From the NCBI GenBank assembly GCA_039000515.1, contig JBCFYV010000100.1:29934421-29998420 (forward strand): 64,000 bases of DNA, written 5' to 3'. Source of the stretch: Timema cristinae. Taxonomy: Eukaryota; Arthropoda; Insecta; Phasmatodea; Timematidae. This document shows positions 55,960 to 64,000 of the stretch, in pieces. Each line of letters starts with the position of its first letter. Position 1 is the first letter of the stretch. Under the pieces are notes generated by a model that had not been told where the DNA came from, did not search any database, and saw nothing but the letters and a program-made list of their open reading frames with translations. The position numbers and the translations under genes are program-made.

Positions 55960-56125
55960 TAATACACCTAACCTTTAATTATAATAATATCCTCTCATCT
56001 GGGCCTAGTTCTTCCCACTGATCTCTTCCCATTGGGTTTGCCAGTAAATACCCTGGACACGGTTCTAGATTCTTCCATTAACTTTTCATGTCCTGCCCAC
56101 CATAATCAGTGATATTTGACCATCC
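55960..56125 (-). mobile_element. LINE C-terminal fragment beside array 1
   Basis: The minus strand reads WWAGHEKLMEESRTVSRVFT then GKPNGKRSVGRTRPR with a stop, then ED and on into the array. Same element family as at 2.6 kb. Confidence 0.82.
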
Positions 56126-56204
56126 TAACAAAATCCTAATAATTATTTTGAGTGTAGAATTGATATAATATAAAAATGTTCGGTCATTTTTCTGACTGAA
56201 TTTG

Positions 56205-56350
56205 TCATCTAGTGGTCAGAATTCCCGGCTATAGATCTAAAGGCTGGAGGTTCGATCCACGGTGCTTTCAAAATTTATCTGTGAAGAAGCGGCTCCGGAA
56301 CGAAGTCAAACTCAGCTTCGTGAAGACAAATGAGGAGCTAATTGAATAAA
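56205..56350 (+). mobile_element. tRNA-derived SINE, family C
   Basis: CATCTAGTGGTCAGAATTCC (box A), GGAGGTTCGATCCACGG (B box), then CTGTGAAGAAGCGGCTCCGG and GAAGACAAATGAGGAGCTAA. It parallels the 35.6-kb copy. Confidence 0.65.
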
Positions 56351-56437
56351 TAAGTAACCACTCCGGTTTATAAAATTGAGATTAATTGGTGGTGGGCTCG
56401 TTGTGTTGGTCACATGATATCCTCTATCCGCGATATC

Positions 56438-57012
56438 TAGAGATAGGGTTAATTCTCTTTTGCGAAAAACGCGAAAAAACAATAAAAGGGTCAAAAATAG
56501 GGTATTTAAAAGTTTTCTTTGCGTTTCATAGCATATGAAAGTGTATAAAGTGATTTTTATTTCGCGAATTAACGCGAAAAACGTGATTTTGAGAGTATTT
56601 TAGCTAAATTATTATATTTAGCGAAATAGACGCAAATTTCCTGAAAATGAAAATGCTGAGAATTTCTATAAAACGATGTTTTTCAGCGGAAATAAGTGAT
56701 TAAAAATCATTGAGTTTCACTCGTCTGTGTGCTTCAGCTCGGGTTTTACTTGCATCCTGTGCCTTCCACAGCCCATCCGGCTAATCGCCACATTCCGTTA
56801 GTCTTTGCTTAGCAACCAGCCACCCCCACCCCCTCCCCCTTCCACCAATCCTTACGAAAGCCCAACCTCTGTCTTGACGCGACAGCACTCTCTCTGGAAA
56901 TACATTTTTACCTATTTTGCTACAAAATGCTAAATTTTGCCACAAAACGCTAAATTTCCAATAATTAATGCTAGAAAAAACTGAAAATTAATGTTATTTG
57001 ACCCTATCTCTA
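56438..57012. mobile_element. hAT-like non-autonomous element (575 bp)
   Basis: Ends TAGAGATAGGGTTAAT and (reverse complement) TAGAGATAGGGTCAAAT. An 8-bp flanking duplication GCGATATC / GTGATATC (56430-56437, 57013-57020) has one mismatch; 8-bp duplications are the hAT hallmark. No transposase frame inside. It contains a CpG- and pyrimidine-rich block at about 56730-56890 (CCACCCCCACCCCCTCCCCC). Confidence 0.8.
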
Positions 57013-57185
57013 GTGATATCTATCACATGCAGAGAACTGAAATTTTAAAATTAGTAGCTTCTGTGAGCGAAAAGTGTACCCCAAAGTCGGAATTTTATAT
57101 TTTTTATTAGATTTTTTTAAATGTACTTAAAATTGGCCCGTAAGAAATAAAATGAAGAGAATTTTTATCTGTCTATTTGAAGTAA
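57013..57185 (+). repeat. Third copy of the 177-bp repeat, split by the hAT element
   Basis: GATATCTATCACATGCAGAG, then CTGAAATTTTAAAATTAGTA and CGGAATTTTATATTTTTTAT, parallels 49.45-49.57 kb. Its upstream part should lie just left of the hAT element. Confidence 0.55.
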
Positions 57186-57304
57186 AGAAAAGTGTTGATC
57201 GGGGTAACCATGCAATGAAGGGTTCTTTTGCTTGTAAATTATATAATACACTATACTATACGAATATGCGCACCATGTTATTAGGGGTCTCGTGGGACAT
57301 CATA

Positions 57305-57420
57305 GTGATGAATTAATGGCAGGGGACTTAATGTTGTGTCTGTTCTATATTTAAGTCAATTTAAAAGTCGTGCGCTGATATAATCAGGTTCATAAAACGC
57401 ATATTAACTATTTCAAATTA
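57305..57420 (+). mobile_element. SINE, family E, 3' fragment
   Basis: GGGACTTAATGTTGTGTCTG, then TCGTGCGCTGATATAATCAG and AAACGCATATTAAC match the 3' part of the 10-kb copy in order. Confidence 0.65.
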
Positions 57421-57858
57421 ATTTTTTTAAAAAAAAGCTCATTCATGACGTCTTTGTGATGGAGAGGATGGTGAAAATTCCAAACTGCATGCCCACCGGT
57501 GCGTGTACTAACTAATTGGTAGCTTCCTTTGAACCGTAAAAGTTGGTCGCATGTTTCACTGCTTGTGTTTGATTCGAAAGATCGGAGTTTAATCATAATT
57601 AGTGACGTTTATTACACCCCAGTGGTTTCTTCCCCTCTTTCCAATTATAAGTTGATGCAATTCTTCTTACTTAACCCTCTACTATTAACCATATTGAATT
57701 GTACTCAGATGCCAGTAAAAACAAGTGCAATTGAAATACGAAAGGAGAAATTTCATTACAATAGTGTTTTCCAAATTCATTCAAGCTATGACTGTTCTTT
57801 CCAAGAATTCCAAAGGCTAGTTAATAATGAGGGATAGCGATATTTAAATATATCTTCA

Positions 57859-58015
57859 ACAGCTGCGACCGAGTGGTCTAACCGCTTTAAACTAATTGAG
57901 AGATCGGGACTCGAATCTAGGCCAGTTGAACTGGAGGTGAATTTGCCACATAATTTGCTATCCTTTCTCTACATTAAGGCGAATACATTTCATTTGAGCT
58001 TACCTCTTTAAGTTT
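57859..58015 (+). mobile_element. SINE with Ser/Leu-like head, family B body
   Basis: CTGCGACCGAGTGGTCTAAC (box A), GGGACTCGAATCTAGGCCAG (B box), then TGAACTGGAGGTGAATTTGC and CTTTCTCTACATTAAGGCG. The head looks like a serine or leucine tRNA, but no full cloverleaf follows. Confidence 0.6.
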
Positions 58016-58049
58016 ATAAAACCTTTGTGTAAAATATGTATTTAATTAA

Positions 58050-58144
58050 TTACGCTCTGGCATTAGGAGCTTTAAAGTTCATTGCTGCACTTAAAAAATT
58101 ATGCCACCTAATCCCTATACTGATTTAAGTCTGTCAAGTTAAAC
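58050..58144 (-). mobile_element. LINE 3' codons beside array 2
   Basis: The minus strand reads through TTTTTAAGTGCAGCAATGAA into CTCCTAATGCCAGAGCGTAA, the LSAAMN-like last codons of the same LINE family as at 2.6 kb. Confidence 0.7.
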
Positions 58145-59340
58145 TCAATATGCCCTATCCCTATCTTGAGCTATTTCTGTTCAATCCATCTCACTACACC
58201 CTAGTTTTATCTTGAACATAGTTTTAGCCATCTACCTAATTACACCTTACCCCTATCTTGAGCTAATTTTATCCATTCCACCTCTTTACGACCTATCCCT
58301 ATCTTGATTTAGTTCCATTCAGTTTAACTCACTATGCCCTATACCTATTTTGAGATAGTTCTATCCAGTCCACCTCATTACACTTTATCCCTATCTCGAG
58401 CTAGTTCTATCCAGTCCACCTCATTACACCTTATCCCTATCTTGAGCTAGTTGTATCCAGTCCTCCTCATTACACTTTATCCCTATTTTGAGATAGTTCT
58501 ATCCAGTCCTCCTCATTACACTTTATCCCTATTTTGAGATAGTTCTATCCAGTCCTCCTCATTACACTTTATCCCTATTTTGAGATAGTTCTATCAGTCC
58601 ACCTCATTACACTTATCCCTATCTTGAGCTAGTTCTATCCAGTCCTCCTCATTACACTTTATCCCTATCTTGAGATAGTTCTATCCAGTCCACCTCATTA
58701 CACCTTATCCCTATCTTGAACTAGTTCTATCCAGTCCTCCTCATTACACCTTATCCATATCTTGAGATGGTTCTATCCAGTCCTCCTCATTACACCTTAT
58801 CCCTATCCCTATCTTGATCTAGTTCTATCCAGTCATCCTCATTACACTTTATCCATATCTTGAGATAGTTCTATCCAGTCCACCTCATTACACCTTATCC
58901 TTATCTTGTGCTAGTTCTATCCAGTCCACCTCATTACACCTTAACCCTATCTTGAACTAGTTCTATCCAGTCCTCCTCATTACACCTTATCCCTATCTTG
59001 ATCTAGTTCTATCCAGTCCTCCTCATTACACTTTATCCCTATTTTGAGATAGTTCTATCCAGTCCACCTCATTACACCTTATCCCTATCTTGAGCTAGTT
59101 CTATCCAGTCCTCCTCATTACACTTTATCCCTATTTTGAGATAGTTCTATCCAGTCCTCCTCATTACACTTTATCCTATTTTGAGATAGTTCTATCCAGT
59201 CCACCTCATTACACCTTATCCATATCTTGAGATAGTTCTATCCAGTCCACTCATTACACCTTATCCTTATCTTGTGCTAGTTCTATTCAGTCCACCTCAT
59301 TACACCTTATCCCTATCTTGAGCTAGTTATATCCAGTCCC
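58145..59340. repeat. 46-bp satellite array 2 (LINE-derived)
   Basis: About 26 units of 46 bases (CTATCTTGAGCTAGTTCTAT then CCAGTCCACCTCATTACACC then TTATCC), with recurrent variants: CTCCTCATTACACTTTATCC, TTTTGAGATAG and TTGATCTAG. A few units are one base short. LINE coding sequence borders it on both sides, so the array lies within one LINE C-terminus. Confidence 0.95.
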
Positions 59341-59402
59341 CCTCACTAAACCCTCTCTCTTTCAGGTCCATTCTAATTTTATCCTCCCATCTGCGTCTAG
59401 TT
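59341..59402 (-). mobile_element. LINE C-terminal codons on the other side of array 2
   Basis: The minus strand reads RRRWEDKIRMDLKERGF then into the array (DWI). It stops abruptly at CTAGTTAATAAACACG, where the LINE copy is truncated. Confidence 0.85.
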
Positions 59403-60320
59403 AATAAACACGTATATAGAGCAGACTTAAAAATAATAATAAAAAGGGTGAATTATTAACCATGCCAAAAATAAATTATGAGATGTTCTACTATTAAAAC
59501 TGATTTTGATTTTATTTTGTGATACGTACTAAAACAAGATAGTAAGTTACTTAATGGTGATTTGCTTGCATAATAATGGCAAATAAGGAAGCACATAAAA
59601 TCATTTAGCTAGAAAATGCAATAAATATTTGTGGGGGATAACTCCGGCCTCCTAAGTAAGTAACCAGTCAACCAATCATTAGATCAACCCTTCCCTTGAT
59701 AGTTGACTATAATTCCAGTTTCCAGTGGTAAGGGTGTAGTTGAAACACGAACCCATTCATGAACCACACATTTACGAATCCACACTGATCTTTACTGAGT
59801 GAAAAGTTACTTCCCCTCTAGAATTTCCAGTCCGCTGAATTTATCGAGTGTTAACAGCCAACAAAACTTCCCGACGTAGCTCAGAAGTAGAATGAAAGGG
59901 GATGCAAGGAGGAAATAGTCGAATAGAGAAGTTTGAACATAACTAGAACGTTTGGTATATCGGCGACTTGAAAATGTTTGAAGCATCTCTTCAAAGATCT
60001 CAGTCTTATTCTTATTTTGAGTCGCTTTTCAACAAATAGAGTGAGGAAAACGTAAAGGGGGTGAAGGTTTCGGTATTTATTGAGATAGATAAATCAGAGT
60101 TGTTACAAAATAATATCATGGCATGGTTGTAGAAATAATGTTGCATTTTTGATATTCAACTGAGACCACGTTCGTTTTTAATCACATCCCGTCTCCATAT
60201 CTGAGTAGTAAGGAAGTATGACTACAATTCTCATAGGAAATTTATTTCTATAAAATACAAATATATTTGTGCTCAAAATTGAAAACATTTTACTATTGTA
60301 ATTTTATTGGTAGGTACTGA
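59403..60320. other. Unassigned intergenic DNA
   Basis: No gene or repeat family recognised. Confidence 0.45.
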
Positions 60321-60322
60321 TA

Positions 60323-60641
60323 GTTATTTAATTTAATTTATTTATTTGAGGTATTTAACGTGCCCTTTCTGAATCGACTGATTATATCAGCACACGATAA
60401 GTTCTATGAGCGAGAAAGAAAGGGCCCAACAACTTTGTCAGGAAAGGTATTTTCACATACCTTCCAGTGTTCTTTTACATGCTACACTCAACATATGGGA
60501 CAGATAGTTTACTTCTCCTTCGAAGGAAAGTGCCACAGATTTCTAACGTTCAAGAAAAACTCGTCGATCCCGGCTGGGTTTGAACCCCCGAACAGTGGGT
60601 CATGAGGTGAGCACTTTATCCCAAGACCCTCCTAGGCTGAC
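60323..60641 (-). mobile_element. Full-length SINE, family E tail, with TSD
   Basis: Minus: head CTAGGAGGGTCTTGGGATAA then AGTGCTCACC, B box CGGGGGTTCAAACCCAGC, long body, then TGTGCTGATATAATCAGTCG and GTTAAATACC. The 10-bp duplication GGTACTGATA lies at 60313-60322 and 60642-60651. The head differs from the 10-kb family E copy while the 3' segment is shared. Confidence 0.88.
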
Positions 60642-60939
60642 GGTACTGATAATAATATATCAAACGTGACCGTTACAGATCACATGACCAGATATATGAG
60701 TACGTGAAATTATATCTAGTAACTGTTCTCGCTATCATATAAGGCGCTTCCAATAAAAAATGTTAGGGTATTAGGGATTCTTTGACACAATATAAATGTT
60801 TTGGTTGATATAAGGGTCTGGTGTTTTATTAATTTGGTTAACCTGAGATTGGGTTCGTGTCTAAAAATAGAAAATTACATTCATAATGCCCACATTGGCG
60901 GGAATGCAGACTAAAAGTCAATCTCATACCATATGGTTT

Positions 60940-61115
60940 ACTGGTGATGAGGCAGTCAGGTTGAACCACCATTCGAATGGGGTGAGAATGGTTTTCCATA
61001 AACAATTTACCACTGTTCAAAATCTGGTACATTTCTTCTAAATTCTGTTTTCTTCATTCTGGCCCATCCACGCCGTATATACGATTTTCTTAGCTGTGTG
61101 GTAAGACGTAAGTTA
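60940..61115 (+). mobile_element. SINE, family B, diverged
   Basis: GGTGATGAGGCAGTCAGGTT, ATGGTTTTCCATAAACAATT, CATTTCTTCTAAATTCTGTT and a tail remnant near GTGTGGTAAGACGTAAG. Confidence 0.55.
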
Positions 61116-61189
61116 GTGACAAAATACTCATAATTGTAATAGTAATAACAATCATTGTAATGATAATTATAATAACCTTTTGTTTTCAT

Positions 61190-61315
61190 AAAACTACTAT
61201 TAAGAACCTCCATGGTGTGAACCCTCGATCGAGCTATACCGACCGAGCGGCCGCCACCGTTAGTGGCGATAGTGCTAACGTTCACGGATAGAGGGTGTCA
61301 TGTGGTCAGCACAAC
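61190..61315 (-). mobile_element. Unclassified SINE-like repeat
   Basis: Minus: GGCGGGTTGTGCTGACCACA then TGACACCCTCTATCCGTGAA; the rest (GTGGCGGCCGCTCGGTCGG) is GC-rich and ends near GAGGGTTCACACC. The GACCACATGACACCCTC phrase is one I associate with widespread animal SINEs, but this is from memory only. Confidence 0.4.
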
Positions 61316-61469
61316 CCGCCTTTTCTATGATGATAGTGATGAGTAAACTGATATTCATAACAAAATAAAATATAATATGTATTTGTGTGTTTATGTGTGT
61401 GTTAACTGTTAACGATATATTGTATATTAATTTAAATTAATTGAAAAATGACATCTGGGCACGGATATC

Positions 61470-61675
61470 GAGCCTGATACTTTTGGCTTAGTGCACCAAC
61501 GCTCTACCTCTGAATTATCCAGGATCTGTCTCGTGTTTAAGGTCATTCTACACTCATATTTTAAGGCTGAGTCTGTGATGGACGTGTGTAATCGACAGAT
61601 ACATATGAACGAACAATAGTTTGGCTAGCTATCAGGTACCACATCCATTCGCGACTCGGGAGGGCTGCTATGGTG
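61470..61675 (-). mobile_element. tRNA-derived SINE, family D
   Basis: Minus: GATAATTCAGAGGTAGAGCG (box A) then TTGGTGCACTAAGCC and CAGGCTCGATATCCG (B-box position). The flanking plus-strand text matches the 8.7-kb copy. Confidence 0.55.
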
Positions 61676-61701
61676 CCAAGTAACAATACAAGATTGTAAT
61701 T

Positions 61702-61895
61702 GTGTATTAATCACAACTTGTGAATGTGAGGAATGCCAGGCCTCCACCGTGGTTCGGATTCCACGTTAAACTTAGGTCCTCCATTTCATCTCACTATCAC
61801 CCTACCATTACACATTAGCGTAAGTGCGTATAACCCGAACGGGTAGTAAGACGCGGTGCTAATAATAATAATAATAATAATAATATAATAATAAT
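61702..61895 (+). mobile_element. SINE, family A, 5'-truncated, with TSD
   Basis: Begins at GTGTATTAATCACAACTTGT in mid-body and runs to an intact tail with AAT units. The 9-bp duplication ATTGTAATT lies at 61693-61701 and 61896-61904. Confidence 0.92.
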
Positions 61896-62359
61896 ATTGT
61901 AATTCTAAAACATAGATTTCAATGTAAATGTAATTTATCATCATCATTATCAACAACAACTGTCTCCAGCCTGTAGTAGGGACAGTTTAGTAAAATGCTT
62001 CCCTCTTCTTGACTTCTATCCTTCCACCATTATTTCTCTTTTAATTGTTTCCATTCTTCTCCTCTCACTTGCACATTTTATGTTATCTGATCCTCCTATA
62101 ATATGTATGTGTACATTGTAAATCATTCATGGGAATCATGGGCTATTTTTACAAGACAGTTGTGTTGTTTTTTTTGTGGGATGTTGATTAAAACTGGCCG
62201 ACCGCGCAGTTGATATTCAGAGTCATGTTCCGCCATGATTAAAATACGCTAATTAGTTTACCAATGACCATCATAAGCGCAGTAAAACGACTCCCTTCAC
62301 GAGCCTAATAAAAGCAATAGAGGACTAACGAAGCACGGAACACAGCATGTTGAGCTATA

Positions 62360-62450
62360 GAGGGGTGCACGAGTTACAGGGGAGAGGTGGGGAGGGGGGA
62401 GGGTAGGTTGATATAGCTTGTTTAGTGGTTGGGGGGGGAAGTGAAGAGAA
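62360..62450 (+). other. G-rich tract, possible G-quadruplex
   Basis: GGGGAGAGGTGGGGAGGGGG then GAGGGTAGG and GGTTGGGGGGGGAAG supply four or more G runs within short distance. Confidence 0.5.
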
Positions 62451-62596
62451 GTGGTATGGATCACACACCACAACAGTTTAATCGGTTTATTTTTCATTTT
62501 TTTAATGGGGCTAGCTGATTTCAACTTGGTCCGCCCAATTCAATCAAATATAGGGGATAAGTTAGATTTTAAATATGTTTATAAGCATATAAATAG

Positions 62597-62840
62597 CCTC
62601 CCTCAGTGGCCACATTGTCTAACGCTCTACTCTCGCAATAGACTAGTCTGCCTATAATGGGGTATTCAAGGTTCGAATCTCGGTCTGATATACTAAGGTG
62701 GTTATCCCAAAATTGTTTTACACTCTCCCTCCATGCAAATATGGGTATACTTTCTCTGAATATAACCTTCATAATCCCTAAAACCATTAGCGTAATTAGT
62801 AAAACCCAAACAGGTAGTAAGACGTGGTGCTAAAAAATAT
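62597..62840 (+). mobile_element. Full-length SINE, family B
   Basis: CCTCCCTCAGTGGCCACATT then GTCTAACGCTCTAC, B box CAAGGTTCGAATCTCGGTC, TTACACTCTCCCTCCATGC, ATTAGCGTAATTAGTAAAA, and tail CCCAAACAGGTAGTAAGACG then TGGTGCTAAAA. Confidence 0.85.
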
Positions 62841-62853
62841 ATACAATAAATAA

Positions 62854-63285
62854 CCCTCTTTGGTGGTTGAATGGCTTAAGGCAGTGGTTGGAAAATTACG
62901 GTCCACTGACCTATTTTATCAAGCCCACAAAATATTTAGTAAACAAATAATATTTTTCATAAAAATAGACTAATAAATGGTTGTTATATTTGAAATATAA
63001 ATTTGAAATTTTTTTCTTGAAATGTTTTAAAACCAGACCACTAATTTTTTTTTAATCCATACGTCCCGCCAAAAAAAAGGCTCTCAACCCCTGGTCTAAG
63101 TCGTCACTTCCAGATAGAGTGAACTGCCGATAACGAAGAAATATGGGTTAGATTCCAGTTGAATGTGCTTGGTGTTTTTTTACTAGTTGGTTTTCACTCT
63201 ACCATCCACGCGAATATGGGTATAATACATACCCTATGCGTTAACGCTAATGGTTAGCAGACCACAATGGTAAAAACAAAAAGTA
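62854..63285 (+). mobile_element. SINE, family B, split by a hAT-like MITE
   Basis: Head CCCTCTTTGGTGGTTGAATG then GCTTAAGG (62854-62881) resumes at 63094 as GTCTAAGTCGTCACTTCCAG. It continues with B-box region GGGTTAGATTCCAGTTGAA, GGTTTTCACTCTACCATCC and ACGCTAATGG. Confidence 0.72.
62882..63093. mobile_element. hAT-like MITE (212 bp)
   Basis: Left end CAGTGGTTGGAAAATTACGG; right end (reverse complement) CAGGGGTTGAGAGCC. These are typical hAT termini. The flanking 8-mers GCTTAAGG and GTCTAAGT agree only in part, consistent with a worn duplication in the SINE's box A. There is no coding frame. Confidence 0.72.
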
Positions 63286-63348
63286 AAAAGAACCACGCTG
63301 TTGAATAAAACATCTTAAATTCCCCCAACCGAGATTAGAAACATTCAA

Positions 63349-63570
63349 ACCCCTTCGGTGGCTGTATGGTCTAAGGCATCATTCTCACAATAGACAACTG
63401 TCGATGGTGGTGGGAAGATAGATAGTCAAATCCCGGTCAAGGGTGGCATTTCTTAACTGGCTTATACCCTTTATGTAAATGAGGATACACTTCCTCTAAT
63501 TTCAACCTTCCCCATTCTTATTACACTAGCGTAATTAGTACGGGTTGTGAGGTGTGTTGCTATAAAAAAG
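63349..63570 (+). mobile_element. SINE, family B
   Basis: CCCCTTCGGTGGCTGTATGG then TCTAAGGCATC, B-box region GTCAAATCCCGGTCAAGGG, CACTTCCTCTAATTTCAACC, CTAGCGTAATTAGTAC, and tail remnant GGTTGTGAGGTGTGTTGCTA. Confidence 0.78.
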
Positions 63571-63839
63571 GAACCATTCTAAACCATAACCTCTAATGTT
63601 AAAGACGAGCACAATGATTTTCATTAATCTCTCAATGTTCTAGAGTTCTCAACCGATTACGCCTAAAATCAGACACATAATAGTCACAGCACCACTAGGA
63701 TTTTCTAAACACAGACGTGTTTTTATTTGAGTAAGGACACGGCTCATATCCTTTTCTGGCTTATTGTGATAGACTTAATCCATTGATGGATTTTTATTTC
63801 CATAGTAGGGAAATTTATTTAAATTATATCCTTTTTTTT

Positions 63840-63960
63840 TTTGTCCATAGGCTAGTTAGTGTGATTTGAAGACAGCTCTAACAGGCAGTCAGAAATAGCA
63901 GCTTTGAAACCGGGCACGGATTTGAACCTTGTCCTTTTCGTTATACACTTCATCTACAGA
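63840..63960 (-). mobile_element. Possible SINE fragment
   Basis: The minus strand has GGACAAGGTTCAAATCCGTG then CCCGG, a good B box. Upstream, toward the window edge, box A is unclear. Confidence 0.35.
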
Positions 63961-64000
63961 ACAATTAATATTAATTTTTATATTTACTTTTATTTTTGCA

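Noticed and set aside
57529..57837. 102-codon plus frame
   Set aside because: No recognised domain, no splice or promoter evidence, and composition like chance AT-rich frames.
55233..59340. CRISPR array (regular repeats of 46 bp)
   Set aside because: Units are contiguous with no unique spacers, and the genome is eukaryotic; it is a satellite.

Overview
The window is AT-rich, repeat-dense eukaryotic intergenic DNA, most likely from an arthropod. This rests on three things: arthropod-type non-LTR retrotransposon C-termini (motifs WAGH…M…SR and RRRWEDNIRM), a repeat ending in TATAATATTAGTATAGAT of a kind common in insect genomes, and a very high density of tRNA-derived SINEs with target-site duplications (TSDs). 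I found no complete host gene, no tRNA or rRNA gene, no operon-like layout and no CRISPR. Nearly every open frame lies inside a repeat or is a chance frame in AT-rich DNA.

Layout: 1-1.6 kb is unassigned. 1.6-4 kb holds degenerate SINEs, a single-unit LINE C-terminus and a family A SINE. 4.2-4.9 kb is a TATG microsatellite. 6-8 kb holds SINEs and a LINE reverse-transcriptase C-terminus. 9.9-11.2 kb holds a SINE, a Harbinger element and a SINE fragment. 11.9-13.9 kb holds a LINE C-terminus with three 46-bp units, an arthropod-type repeat and a 21-bp minisatellite. 15.4-18.5 kb holds two inverted-repeat elements, a second LINE type carrying a SINE in its 3' region, and SINEs. 19-28.5 kb has scattered SINEs, a 72-bp tandem repeat and long AT-rich blanks. 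29.56-30.22 kb is a second Harbinger copy. 31.5 kb is a TA-flanked MITE. 34-41 kb is mostly degenerate SINEs. 41-47 kb has dense family A SINEs and a degenerate ~140-bp satellite. 48.8-52 kb has hairpin and fold-back structures plus a degenerate short-period repeat. 54-59.4 kb has a LINE-type tail, two large 46-bp satellite arrays inside LINE C-termini, and a hAT-like element. 60-64 kb has SINEs and a nested hAT-like MITE.

Two results stand out. First, the 46-bp satellite arrays (55.2-55.95 and 58.14-59.34 kb) are expansions of a piece of LINE coding sequence. The window also holds the one-unit precursor (2.65-2.70 kb) and a three-unit intermediate (11.97-12.15 kb), so the birth of a satellite can be read from one locus. 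Second, SINEs with different tRNA-like heads share one ~50-bp 3' module (GCGTATAACCCGAACGGGTA then GTAAGACGCGGTGCTAATAA). One insertion of that module alone, 46 bp with 12-bp TSDs, shows that it can be inserted by itself, presumably as a hijacked LINE tail.
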